Part shown: positions 55,428-64,000 of the stretch, piece after piece
Numbering within the stretch: the first letter of the stretch is position 1
Layout of the letters: every line of letters starts with the position of its first letter
Assembly (NCBI GenBank): GCA_040285745.1
Contig: JAUFOR010000001.1
Coordinates: forward strand, 1,054,001-1,118,000
Length of the DNA: 64,000 bases
Direction of reading: 5' to 3'
Origin: Barthelona sp. PCE
Lineage: Eukaryota; Metamonada: BaSk clade
The notes under the pieces: generated by a model
The model's database searches: none
What the model was told of the DNA's origin: nothing
The model's input: only the letters and a program-made list of their open reading frames with translations
Made by a program: the position numbers and the translations under genes

Positions 55428-55916
55428 ATGCCCACAGCACAACCAATTTCAGAGTGTCAAAATTGCTTAGATTCACAACGAATGATCGACAAATTAGAGG
55501 AATATAACGATGAGCTTGTTGAAAAATGCAAGACATTAAGCCAGGACCTTGATGAGTCCAACGAACTAAACGAAAAACTAAGACAAGAAATTGAAAGTTT
55601 ACGTGCCATTGCAGATGTTGTTCACACACCTATCACATCAACCTTGGTAGACAGAGAGTTGAGTGTTCATGATCGTCGTAGACTGCTTAGGCTTTCTACT
55701 GCAAATATAGACCATATGAACAACAACTAGACGCTGCGATTGATGCTATACAGGTATCTCTTGAATAGGAACAAATAGAGTACAGATTGAGAACAACGTA
55801 TATAAGCAGCTACGTTAACGTGTAAAGTTCAAAATGATAAATAGTTAGCTGAGTTGGAGAGTGATATCCTTGGTGAATTAAAACATTTAAAAAAAAAGAT
55901 ATTTTATATTAAATAA
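55428..55916 (+). CDS. Small coiled-coil protein, probably three exons (about 114 aa)
   Basis: The ATG frame at 55428 encodes a strong coiled coil (RMIDKLEEYNDELVEKCKTL; ELNEKLRQEIESLRAIADVV) but stops early in one frame at 55728. Beyond it, another frame reads PYEQQLDAAIDAIQ and a third reads LAELESDILGELKHLKK, both coiled-coil-like and open. A consistent model has exons 55428-55657, 55711-55753 and 55845-55916. Its introns are 53 nt (GTTGAG...AAATATAG) and 91 nt (GTATCT...GATAAATAG), and it gives VDRE-PYEQQLDAAIDAIQ-LAELESD. The second intron resembles the 96-nt CCT2 intron in length and in a TTCAA near its end. The first donor is non-consensus. Alternatively the gene is decaying by frameshift, or only the first 100 codons are used. 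Confidence 0.5.
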
Positions 55917-56060
55917 AACATTGCTTATTCGAAATATTCCTATATCAACATTGTCCCGTGAACAATGCATAAATAAGTGTAAATGTGAAAAAAATGAGCC
56001 TGAAAGGGTAAAAAAAATGGAAAGCACGTTACTTACATGAATTATAACAGCGGTATTTAT

Positions 56061-56633
56061 TCACTGTTTACGTCGTGCTATGACAAGAATAGAATCATTA
56101 CTGTCCATTTCTTCATACAAAACACACACTAAAATGTCAAAATCTTTGAAAAAAACAATCATCTCTTCTTCTGTATGATTGTTAACATACATATCTCCAT
56201 ACATCTCAGTACCCTCTCCCCTCCAGAATGTGTGACATACTATACCTGCAGTTGACAAACACCGAAGCTGTGAATTTATGGACTGCTCTAATTGTTCATC
56301 TGTAAGAAAATGTAGCACCTTGTTGGAGTATATACAGTCATACTTCTCCTCTGAAATGATATTGGTGGCATCAATCTGCAAATATTCTGCAAATATTCCA
56401 GGATAATTATCATGCAGTCTTGATAGAAACTCTGAGGAATAATCAGATACTGAAACTTGGTATCCCTTTGTTGTCATTATTTGAGCGTCTTTTCCCGGAC
56501 CTGAACCTAATTCTAATACACTAGCCCCCTCAGATAAAAATTCCCCAACCTTCTGAATAATATCGGAACCATCAAAGCCTTCAGCCGCCCTTATGTACTG
56601 ATCTACAGACTCTTTTGTGTTGTAATAATCCAT
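56061..56633 (-). CDS. Class I SAM-dependent methyltransferase (190 aa)
   Basis: The Rossmann methyltransferase motif I is clear (ASVLELGSGPGKDAQIM, residues about 38-54). It is followed by motif II acidic residue SVSDYSSEF, motif III FAEYLQIDATNI and motif IV YDCIYSNKVLHFLTDEQ. The size is that of small bacterial-type methyltransferases (type 11/TehB-like) acting on small molecules, and no eukaryotic orthologue comes to mind. The substrate cannot be deduced. With the secreted protein next to it on the same strand, it is a candidate for acquisition from bacteria, which is an inference. ATG at 56633. Confidence 0.85.
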   Translation of the reverse strand: MDYYNTKESVDQYIRAAEGFDGSDIIQKVGEFLSEGASVLELGSGPGKDAQIMTTKGYQVSVSDYSSEFLSRLHDNYPGIFAEYLQIDATNIISEEKYDCIYSNKVLHFLTDEQLEQSINSQLRCLSTAGIVCHTFWRGEGTEMYGDMYVNNHTEEEMIVFFKDFDILVCVLYEEMDSNDSILVIARRKQ

Positions 56634-56767
56634 AATATAATGGGAAACGGGTTAAAAAGAAGAAAACAAACAAAAACTCAAATAGCCTCTATCTGTCAAA
56701 AATACACATATGAACCGAAATTAATTAACATCAAATTTAACTATTAAAAACAATTTACTAGACTGAA

Positions 56768-57478
56768 TTAGCTTTCAGTGATGGCACCTGTTCTACCGTT
56801 AAGGCGGAATGTGCTAGAGTATGCACCGTGCTTGAGAACAGTGGATACGTGATAGTCGAAAAGCATAGAAGCTTCACAAGTGGGAGTGGATGATCCACCA
56901 ATGTTAATAACACTGTTTTTAACAGAGGCCTTACAAGTGTAACCCCACATGCACTCAAAGGAGCTCAGACGGACAGCAGCATCTCTAATATAATAGCCTC
57001 TGTGTTCACTTGTCTGTAAGTTGTAATAACCCTCGATACGAAGATCAAATCGAGCTACAGTCAATGAATAGATGTTCTTAAAGCGAATAGTACATCTGCC
57101 TGATGTACTTCTAGCACCAAACATGCTGAAGATATCATCCTTCAAATGAGGAGGAACACAAGAAATTGAACCCATCTTAGATTCAGTTACAGGCTTGCCT
57201 TTCTCAACAATGTCATACACTTTCTCACCAATGGCAACAACAGCCGCCCAATTAACGTTCTTTGGAGGTGCTGGTTGATCATTTTCGGGTTGATACACTC
57301 GAACATTCTCAACTAATGGCTCTGGTCTATAAGCATCGTCGATAACGATCTCAATCTCTGAGACTGTGTGGTACTTGGGGTCATTTTGATAGCTATCAGG
57401 ATCAAAACCATCCATGTTGTTGGCCATAACGGCAGACGAAAAAATAAGCATAAGACATAATGAAGCTAGGAATTTCAT
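56768..57478 (-). CDS. Small secreted protein, bacterial-like (236 aa)
   Basis: The ATG at 57478 gives a typical signal peptide (MKFLASLCLMLIFSSAVMA); the longer frame upstream is leader DNA. The mature part has an N-terminal disordered segment with Pro/Glu, NWAAVVAIGEKVYDIVEKGKP, and then a beta-rich domain with five cysteines. That domain includes GRCTIRFKNIYSLTVARFDLRIEGYY, RGYYIRDAAVRLS, CMWGYTCKASV, NIGGSSTPTCEASM and VSTVLKHGAYSSTFRLNG. This layout (N.Y...V..F...G.Y......WGYT..A.V...N.G....P) reminds me of uncharacterised secreted bacterial proteins, but that is recollection, not a search. Function unknown; extracellular or ER-lumenal. It is next to the bacterial-type methyltransferase. 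Confidence 0.75.
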   Translation of the reverse strand: MKFLASLCLMLIFSSAVMANNMDGFDPDSYQNDPKYHTVSEIEIVIDDAYRPEPLVENVRVYQPENDQPAPPKNVNWAAVVAIGEKVYDIVEKGKPVTESKMGSISCVPPHLKDDIFSMFGARSTSGRCTIRFKNIYSLTVARFDLRIEGYYNLQTSEHRGYYIRDAAVRLSSFECMWGYTCKASVKNSVINIGGSSTPTCEASMLFDYHVSTVLKHGAYSSTFRLNGRTGAITES

Positions 57479-57764
57479 TGAATAAAGCTTGCAAATAAGT
57501 TTTCTAAAGTCAAGATAAGGTAAAAAAATATTAGCAAAATATATGGATGTTTCAGTCTGTATTTGTACAATTGTCCATACAATTGCTGTCGCACAGCCCA
57601 TACACAAGGAAAAATAGCTGAAAGAACACCAGGATCAATCAATTGTACACCTGCTCAATAAATTGTTCATTTATATTTGACTTTTGCAATTCATTAAACA
57701 GTGGAACGCACCTGTTCAGTTGTGGCAGGGCTTCGCACAATCACAAAACTCGAATAAATTGTTT

Positions 57765-60700
57765 TTACTCCATTTCCATCTTTGAATCAAACTCTCCAGC
57801 GTATAAATCAAAGAGCTCCTCTGTTTTCAGATCAGAGACGTCCTGCTCCTTCACAACGCTCGATGCAACAGTCTGTTTGATCACCTGTTGTGACAATATC
57901 TTTTCTTCTATAGTATCCTTAACAATAAGTCTATAAACAGTTACACTATTTGTTTGTCCGAGCCTATGCACTCTGTCCATGGCCTGTAGATCCTGTGCCG
58001 GGTTCGTATCACACTCAAGAAATATAACAGTATCGGCAGATTGAAGATTGAGACCGTGTGAGCCAACTTTGGTTGTTAACAGCATTAAAGAATAGAAAGG
58101 ATCTGTATTGAACGCACGAACCATCTCGTGCCTGTTCTGTTCTGCAACATCACCATCCAAACGTAAATATGCATCTTTGAGACCGATCTTGATGAGCGTT
58201 GACTCGAGCAATGTTAAAGAATCTTTAGATTGAGCAAATACAAGAGCACGATGCTTGGTAGGCTTCAGTTGCCCACTACTTGTAAGATCGGAAGTTTTGG
58301 TAGTTTTATCCTTGCAAATATTACACTCACGCAATAATTCAACAAATGCATCAAATTTGGAAGAGCCATGTTCACATGAAAACTCCTTACCATCAACAAA
58401 TGATCTGTAGAGATCTGCTGCTGTGGGAGACTTGTCGTTTTGCAGCAATGAAGGGTGTGTGCAAATCTTTCGGGAGAGACGATATGTGAGGAGGCCTGCT
58501 GCCTTTGAGGCTGTGATTGCGTCACTCACCAACTCAGACTCTTCAACTAGGGCCAAATAAAGTTCCTCTTCCTCCTTTGTGAACACTACACGACGGTCAA
58601 TGATGTTCTTCGGTGGTAAGTCAGCTAACACAGTTGTCTTCAAACGGCGCAGAACCAACGGGCCTATCTGCTTATGCAGCTTCTTCAGCGGCTCGGTGGT
58701 GAGCTTTCCGCGCAGTGCAGCCTGTTTTCTGACCTTAAACTTACTGTATAGAGCCTCATTGACGCGACGAACTGGATTCTCGACTAAATTCCGAAATTCC
58801 TGATGACTACCCAGAAAACCAGGCATGAGGAACTCGAACACTGCCCAGATGTCTCCCACAGAGTTCTGGACTGGCGTACCTGTCAAAACAAAACGGAAGC
58901 GTGACACTAACTGCACAACTGCATTGAATCTTTTTGACTTGACATTACTGATGTAGTGTCCTTCATCGAGCACAATGAACCCGTAATCAACCTTTGACAA
59001 TGTCTTAATGTTGTTCGTCAGATACTGATACGAGCATACGTATACAGCACCTGTATTCTCATCAGGAATTGCAACATTGTTGGAACCACTGTACATCGAT
59101 ACACCCTTTAAGTTGATAAAGTGTGCGCATTCATCCACCCAATGACCTATGACACTGGCTGGACAAACGACCAAGTGTGGTTTAATCATCTCATCATCTC
59201 TTACCTTTAAGGAGATGGCGCTAAGCATCTGAATGGTCTTACCGAGACCCATGTCATCTGCTAGAATGCCGCCCATACTGACATTACATAAAAGAAGTAA
59301 CCAGCTGACACCAGTAAGTTGATAAGAGCGCAATTTCATATCTGAGGCGAATGGTATATTTGATACATCACTTGTTGCATGTCTACCAAAAATCCCGCTG
59401 ATCAGCGTACGTGATTCTTCCCAAAGTGGACGGAATTTCATTGCAACAACATCAGAAAATATATCAAGAGAAGGAGATATTAAACCCAAAATATCCCCAA
59501 AGACCTTCCGTGATCGGCGTGAGATCATCTGATCCTGGACATTGAAGAAGCGAACCATAAAGCCAACAATCAATATTGTGAATGGAGCAACCGCTTCAAG
59601 CGCTGTGTTCAAGAGATTTTCTAAGAAGGTAAGCATCGTCCATAATTGACCGTTAAACACGCCATTGATGGGGAGCTTGTTTGTTTTGCAGAAATCTTCA
59701 CCAAAATAAACACCATATGTGCTCATTTTGGGAGCATCAATGATCTTTTTAAACACTGTGATGAATTGATTCATGTAAACACCACCAAACCTCTTAACCA
59801 GGTGTGAGAAACAACGCGCGGTGTGTGAGGCAAGGATGGCACCCTCTTGTCCTTTCACCAGCAACCAAATGCAGATTTTGGTGAATTTTTTCATCAATGA
59901 CAAATCTACAAAAGGCATACCAGCCGCATACACAACACTCATTGCCTGCAGCGCAACTGGGGTCATGTCTCTGAGGGGAACAAAGAAAAGCTTGGACATT
60001 AGAGGCATAGTGTCAAAAACACTACCACCATTCTCCAGTAACACGTGCCGGATAGCCTTCTTGATCGGAACACTCATGCCGTACTGTGCGATAACGTCAA
60101 TGAGCAGCCCAATACCCCTTTCCTCGTTAAAGAGCGCAGAAATCTGAATCACAGAGAAAGGGTCAAGCTGCCTTAAATGCTTGAAAACAACAAGAGGAGA
60201 GAAAAAACCCATGCTGTATGTGTCGCCGATTTGAGTAGTGTGGATGAACTCATCACTGAGGATGGAGTCGCTCAATAGAAATGCAAGCATAAAAACAAGC
60301 ACTCCATAATGTTCGTGCATAAAACAAAACTTCAATGTATCGATATGTTTCAGAGTTAACCCGCGAACAACGCGTGTGACGTTGTTTGTACTACGCTGTG
60401 TGCTTTTACGCATGACAGCGCTCTGCTTTTCGAGATCCTGAAGCAACCTTGAGAATTCTGTAAATACGTTCTTCTCATCATATCCTCCGGCAGTCACACT
60501 CACTGTTGATGTGTTGGTCGACATGAGGAACTGATGACCATCTTGCTTCACGAGATGGCTTGCAAAAATTCGAGTGATACCACTGATGTTGGAAGTAATC
60601 ATATTCGTGACTGTTGGATTCCTCTCATACGCCATACGTGTCAACTTATCATCATTAAGATCATTATGAAAGACGACCTCGTGTAAATTCTTTCTGATAT

Positions 60701-62693
60701 CATCGAAATTAACACAATCCAAACTCAGACAAGAAATTAAAAGCATTGAACGAAAAGACAACCCTAATGAAGAAGCGTTGACAATCTGAGAAAATGCGCT
60801 GGTTAGCACAAAATCAAAAATCTTTGGACCACATGCCTTTGCGTACATAGCAAAGCAGTAACAAGTGTCGAAGAAAGTAGCGAAACGATCTAAATCATCT
60901 TCTTCTATTTCAAGATCACTTACTCCGTTTTTCAAAACAATAATATCGTTTGGATACATGGCTGTGTTCAAAAAGGTCGTAAACATACCTGTGTCTGTTG
61001 ATGGGACAACACATGTAGCAAATGATGCAATAACTAGACGAAGTGATTGCACCAAGACCTTTGACGTCGCCTGCATTAAAGCATCGTGGATACGATCAAA
61101 GAAAGGGACAAAATGATGCGGAGCTAAACTAGCGAGTGTACAACCCATGGCTGCACCAGCTTCAGCGACTCGTTCACACATAATATCCACCAATAATGTA
61201 ATTACGTCAGCGTAAAAAATGTCTGATAAAGTCAAGACTTCGTTGCGGTATGACTCATGGACAAGACCGAACAAATAATGCAAATCATCAACAGCAGGCA
61301 AGGAAAAAATATCATCACCAAGTTCAACCCCCTCGACATAGTAGTTCGCGGTGGACACGAGCGTACGGGAGGCCGCGGCGCCAACATTTTTCATTGACTG
61401 TGCTGCAAGATCATTACCAGAAAGAGTTAATATGCTAAGCATGAGAATACAAGCTGCCCCAAGATTTTGGGGTTCTTCAGTGGCTCTTTGCAGGATTTTG
61501 ATCGTGAAATCAACAATCCTTTCTAAATCTTCAATTGTCAACTGATGTTGCAGGACAGAATTCATCACACAAAGAATAGTATTATTAACCTTCCATCCAA
61601 ACTGACCGCTAGCACCTGCAGACGTCTCTCCGCTCTCATACAGTCTTGTAAGGAGAACTGAGTGCTCTTCATCACTCAGAAAGTCATAACAATCACCGAT
61701 AACATCTGCGGCTAACTCTACAACTGGTGCTCTTTCAGTAGTGGGTGTGACCTCGAAGAACAGGTCTCTCTGCGCCAGGGGAAGCATTTTAGCAACGATA
61801 TCAGAGAACAAAATACTTGATCTTTTTTTAATGTCAATGGAAGAAAAACCATAACAATATCCAATATCAGACTTGTACGCATCCAGTGCAACTCTCAGGA
61901 AGAAAAGTGCGCCTCTGCGGATATTCGCTGATGGTGAATATATTGATGTATCTCTGAAATTAACAAAATCTAATGTTGCAATAATGTATGGATATATAAC
62001 ATGAGCACCACGTGTGTTCAAATACTCCGTCAGATGATGTTTCATGCTCTCCGGTGGTGTAAACGATATTGTTTTGGAATTACGAAGAGCAGCTGTTCTC
62101 TTTCTTACAGACATTTGTGAACGTAGTTTTGTAGTAGTTTCTTTATCAAATACTGGAAATAACTGCTTGAATATGGCATCACGGCCCTTGTCCGTATCTT
62201 CGCCGCCCAGCAACGTATCATAATCTCCTTCTGAGAGTCCCAAAACTGTTAAAAGTTGACTCTCTGTCCATTCATCTGAACCGCTTACGGCATCTGTGAG
62301 GTATGAAAGCTCGTCCAACGCGGCAAATCCTCCCTTCTCAAACATCTGTGTCACCGAACTGCCATATATTGTTGGTGGTGGTGGAATGAAAGAGTTAGAA
62401 GGCAAGTTATCTTGTGGACTGACTGGAGTTTCGACCAGCACTCGGTTGAGCAGCTTGACACAGGCCCTCTGAAATGGAACAGCCTCATCACGTGCATCGA
62501 AAAAAACTGGATACACGTGTGTCATTATGCAATGATAAGTTGTGGCATTGGGGTACTCGGCGAGAATGGACGCGAACCCGTGTGCGAATGTTTCTGTAAC
62601 GGAATCCAACGAGGAAACCGCTTGGTTGCAAAAATCCTTCCATAAACGATTAACTTTGTTTTGAACACTGCTACGGGCTTTGACAACGGTCAT
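57765..62693 (-). CDS. BTAF1: MOT1/BTAF1, TBP-removing Snf2 ATPase (1642 aa)
   Basis: MOT1 uses ATP to strip TBP from DNA. The N-terminal ~1070 residues are HEAT repeats (starting SSVQNKVNRLWKDFCNQAVSSL), the TBP-binding part. The C-terminal Snf2 engine begins MKLRSYQLTGVSWLLLLCNVSMGGILADDMGLGKTIQM, with Walker A Lys1152. It has DEGH at 1243-1246, the variant typical of Mot1 in place of DEAH. It continues with FRFVLTGTPVQNSVGDIWAVFEFLMPGFLGS, QSADTVIFLECDTNPAQDLQAMDRVHRLGQTNSVTVYRL and the C-terminal TIEEKILSQQ helix. Motifs I-VI are complete. The protein is shorter than human (1849), mainly in linkers. The ATG at 62693 is chosen; the longer frame runs into the HSP70 gene. Confidence 0.95.
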   Translation of the reverse strand: MTVVKARSSVQNKVNRLWKDFCNQAVSSLDSVTETFAHGFASILAEYPNATTYHCIMTHVYPVFFDARDEAVPFQRACVKLLNRVLVETPVSPQDNLPSNSFIPPPPTIYGSSVTQMFEKGGFAALDELSYLTDAVSGSDEWTESQLLTVLGLSEGDYDTLLGGEDTDKGRDAIFKQLFPVFDKETTTKLRSQMSVRKRTAALRNSKTISFTPPESMKHHLTEYLNTRGAHVIYPYIIATLDFVNFRDTSIYSPSANIRRGALFFLRVALDAYKSDIGYCYGFSSIDIKKRSSILFSDIVAKMLPLAQRDLFFEVTPTTERAPVVELAADVIGDCYDFLSDEEHSVLLTRLYESGETSAGASGQFGWKVNNTILCVMNSVLQHQLTIEDLERIVDFTIKILQRATEEPQNLGAACILMLSILTLSGNDLAAQSMKNVGAAASRTLVSTANYYVEGVELGDDIFSLPAVDDLHYLFGLVHESYRNEVLTLSDIFYADVITLLVDIMCERVAEAGAAMGCTLASLAPHHFVPFFDRIHDALMQATSKVLVQSLRLVIASFATCVVPSTDTGMFTTFLNTAMYPNDIIVLKNGVSDLEIEEDDLDRFATFFDTCYCFAMYAKACGPKIFDFVLTSAFSQIVNASSLGLSFRSMLLISCLSLDCVNFDDIRKNLHEVVFHNDLNDDKLTRMAYERNPTVTNMITSNISGITRIFASHLVKQDGHQFLMSTNTSTVSVTAGGYDEKNVFTEFSRLLQDLEKQSAVMRKSTQRSTNNVTRVVRGLTLKHIDTLKFCFMHEHYGVLVFMLAFLLSDSILSDEFIHTTQIGDTYSMGFFSPLVVFKHLRQLDPFSVIQISALFNEERGIGLLIDVIAQYGMSVPIKKAIRHVLLENGGSVFDTMPLMSKLFFVPLRDMTPVALQAMSVVYAAGMPFVDLSLMKKFTKICIWLLVKGQEGAILASHTARCFSHLVKRFGGVYMNQFITVFKKIIDAPKMSTYGVYFGEDFCKTNKLPINGVFNGQLWTMLTFLENLLNTALEAVAPFTILIVGFMVRFFNVQDQMISRRSRKVFGDILGLISPSLDIFSDVVAMKFRPLWEESRTLISGIFGRHATSDVSNIPFASDMKLRSYQLTGVSWLLLLCNVSMGGILADDMGLGKTIQMLSAISLKVRDDEMIKPHLVVCPASVIGHWVDECAHFINLKGVSMYSGSNNVAIPDENTGAVYVCSYQYLTNNIKTLSKVDYGFIVLDEGHYISNVKSKRFNAVVQLVSRFRFVLTGTPVQNSVGDIWAVFEFLMPGFLGSHQEFRNLVENPVRRVNEALYSKFKVRKQAALRGKLTTEPLKKLHKQIGPLVLRRLKTTVLADLPPKNIIDRRVVFTKEEEELYLALVEESELVSDAITASKAAGLLTYRLSRKICTHPSLLQNDKSPTAADLYRSFVDGKEFSCEHGSSKFDAFVELLRECNICKDKTTKTSDLTSSGQLKPTKHRALVFAQSKDSLTLLESTLIKIGLKDAYLRLDGDVAEQNRHEMVRAFNTDPFYSLMLLTTKVGSHGLNLQSADTVIFLECDTNPAQDLQAMDRVHRLGQTNSVTVYRLIVKDTIEEKILSQQVIKQTVASSVVKEQDVSDLKTEELFDLYAGEFDSKMEME

Positions 62694-62832
62694 TTTCGAA
62701 GCAATTAATAAAGAAAAGGGATGAAAAAACGCAAACATTTCCATTATGTTTACATAGAATAATTTCAGAAAGAAAATGATACTACTAAATAATCTACATG
62801 TTTTACTGAATAGTAATGTGTTGTGTAATGTG

Positions 62833-64000
62833 TTAATCGACATCTTCGACGTGGACCTGAGGCTGAGGAGCAGCACCGGCACCAGGAGCACCAGCACCAG
62901 GGAATCCAGCACCAGGGAAACCAGCGCCAGGAGCACCAGCACCAGGGAAACCGGCACCAGGAGCACCAGCACCAGGTTGACCTTCAGCGTAAACCTTAGC
63001 CATGATGGGCATAATCTTGTTCTGGAGTTCCTCCTTCTTACCAGAGAAATCATCCTTACCAGCAGTAGCCTTGTTGGCTTCGAACCAAGTCATGGTCTCC
63101 TCAACAGCTGTTTGAATGGTAGCAACATCTTCACCAGAAAGCTTACCCTCCAACTCAGTGGTAAGGGAAGACTTAATGGAATAAGTGTAAGACTCGAGCT
63201 CATTACGGGCATCAATGGTCTCCTTAACAATACGATCCTGTTCTTCGTGTTGCTTGGCTTCCTTGATCATCTGGTCAATCTGTTCTTTAGACAGACGATC
63301 CTTATCGTTATCAATTGTAATAGACTCACTGTTACCAGTTCCGGAATCAGTAGCCTTAACCTTCATGATACCAGACTCATCAACCTCGAAAACAACCTCG
63401 ATCTTGGGAGAACCACGAGGAGCGGGGGCAATGTTAGAAAGCATAAACTGACCGAGCAAGTTGTTGTTAGCACAGAGAGGACGCTCACCTTCGAAAATAC
63501 GAATGTTAACAGAGGTTTGGTTATCGGCAGCGGTAGAGAAAGTCTCAGACTTGGAGCAAGGAATCTTGGTACCACGGGGGATCAAGACAGCCATACGCTC
63601 ACCAAGGGTTTCAATACCAAGGGAAAGAGGAGCGACATCAACCAAAAGGACATCACCAATGGTCTCATCAGGGCCCTCATAAAGAAGGTGAGCCTGGATG
63701 GCGGCACCCATAGCAACGGCCTCATCAGGGTTAAGCTTCTGGTTAGGGGTCTTACCGTTGAAGAAATCCTTGAGGAGTTGACGAACCTTAGGAATACGAG
63801 TGGAACCACCAACAAGAAGGATCTCATCAACCTCGTTCTTAGAGGTATCGGAATCACGGAGAACCTGCTGGACGGGCTCGAGACAACCACGGAAGAGATC
63901 CATGTTTAGCTCCTCGAACTTAGCACGAGTCAAAGTATACTCGAAATCCTCACCCTCGGCAAGAGCCTCGATATCGAGGACGTGCTGGGTAGCGGATGAG
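62833..64000 (-). CDS. HSPA: Cytosolic HSP70, C-terminal part; 5' end off the window
   Basis: The frame enters from the right edge at [38 protein letters not shown] (ATPase subdomain IIB). It continues through [27 protein letters not shown], the linker-substrate domain [22 protein letters not shown] and the helical lid, about 388 residues in all. The tail has [10 protein letters not shown] repeats and ends HVEDVD. Cytosolic HSP70s usually end EEVD, the TPR-cochaperone docking signal; here Glu-Glu is Glu-Asp. There is no ER retention signal. Codon choice is strongly biased towards C/G-ending codons, as expected of a highly expressed gene. It is transcribed in the same direction as MOT1. Confidence 0.97.
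   Translation of the reverse strand, partial: SSATQHVLDIEALAEGEDFEYTLTRAKFEELNMDLFRGCLEPVQQVLRDSDTSKNEVDEILLVGGSTRIPKVRQLLKDFFNGKTPNQKLNPDEAVAMGAAIQAHLLYEGPDETIGDVLLVDVAPLSLGIETLGERMAVLIPRGTKIPCSKSETFSTAADNQTSVNIRIFEGERPLCANNNLLGQFMLSNIAPAPRGSPKIEVVFEVDESGIMKVKATDSGTGNSESITIDNDKDRLSKEQIDQMIKEAKQHEEQDRIVKETIDARNELESYTYSIKSSLTTELEGKLSGEDVATIQTAVEETMTWFEANKATAGKDDFSGKKEELQNKIMPIMAKVYAEGQPGAGAPGAGFPGAGAPGAGFPGAGFPGAGAPGAGAAPQPQVHVEDVD
62871..62974. repeat. 15-bp tandem repeats coding for the HSP70 [10 protein letters not shown] tail
   Basis: About seven imperfect copies of a 15-bp unit (like GCACCAGGGAAACCA) encode Gly-Ala-Gly-(Phe/Ala)-Pro on the minus strand in the disordered tail of HSP70. 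Such GGMP-like repeats are common in protist cytosolic HSP70 and vary in number. Confidence 0.85.

Noticed and set aside
62694-63053. N-terminal extension of MOT1 by 120 codons
   Set aside because: It runs into the HSP70 coding tail and reads as antisense of its repeats; the ATG at 62693 starts a sequence like other MOT1 proteins.
62776-63909. 377-codon frame antisense to HSP70
   Set aside because: Mirror of the strongly biased codons and GAGFP repeats of HSP70; the minus frame is an unmistakable HSP70.
1-64000. Mobile elements, CRISPR arrays, rRNA and tRNA genes
   Set aside because: No transposase, reverse transcriptase, long terminal or inverted repeats, regularly spaced repeats or RNA-gene consensus were seen.

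Overview
The window is compact protist nuclear DNA. About 41 protein genes sit on both strands, with most gaps under 300 bp. They encode eukaryote-only machinery: CCR4-NOT, CCT chaperonin, exportin-1, RNA polymerase III, Mot1, RAB3GAP, UTP25/KRI1/NSA2 and replication protein A. No rRNA, tRNA, transposon or CRISPR array was seen. Four introns are well supported. They are 25, 38, 38 and 96 nt long, begin GTATGT or GTGCGT, and the three short ones end in the block TTCTAACATTWAG. Very short introns with a fused branch-point/3' splice block are known from parabasalids and other metamonads. A divergent metamonad-like flagellate is therefore my best guess, but this is inference. ARL3 and a NEK kinase fit a flagellated cell, and PIG-L suggests that GPI anchors are made.

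Layout. 1-9.5 kb: 5' part of NOT1, NSA2, a low-complexity protein, two propeller-like proteins and RPC3. 9.6-16 kb: tightly packed ankyrin, KANSL2-type zinc finger, EF-hand, AIG1-like membrane and MINDY4 genes plus small unknowns. 16-25 kb: a GH20-like protein with an altered active site, a RING+BRCT (BRCA1/BARD1-like) protein divergent from RPA2, glutaminyl-tRNA synthetase and CCT2. 25-36 kb: exportin-1, a second long 'MPR' protein, KRI1, an ARF-like GTPase, RAB3GAP1 and PIG-L. 37-46 kb: two WD-type proteins, a large HEAT/coiled-coil protein, ARL3, NEK and a PP2A-class phosphatase. 46-57.5 kb: a third MPR protein, the largest gap (48159-48946), UTP25, an ABCA half-transporter, CDK5RAP3, a coiled-coil gene that seems to have three exons, a methyltransferase and a small secreted protein. 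57.7-64 kb: MOT1 and the 3' part of cytosolic HSP70.

Themes. Eight convergent gene pairs end within 30 bp of each other, and two of them overlap. Many start codons lie just after a YTTTTCA motif, suggesting an initiator-type promoter and very short leaders. NSA2, KRI1 and UTP25 serve ribosome assembly. RPC3 and MOT1 act in transcription, and NOT1 in mRNA decay. CDK5RAP3 implies UFMylation, and MINDY4 implies Lys48 ubiquitin editing. The likeliest undescribed items are the MPR protein family, the hairpin-containing introns, the GH20-like protein lacking its catalytic pair, and an ABCA protein with an altered Walker A motif.
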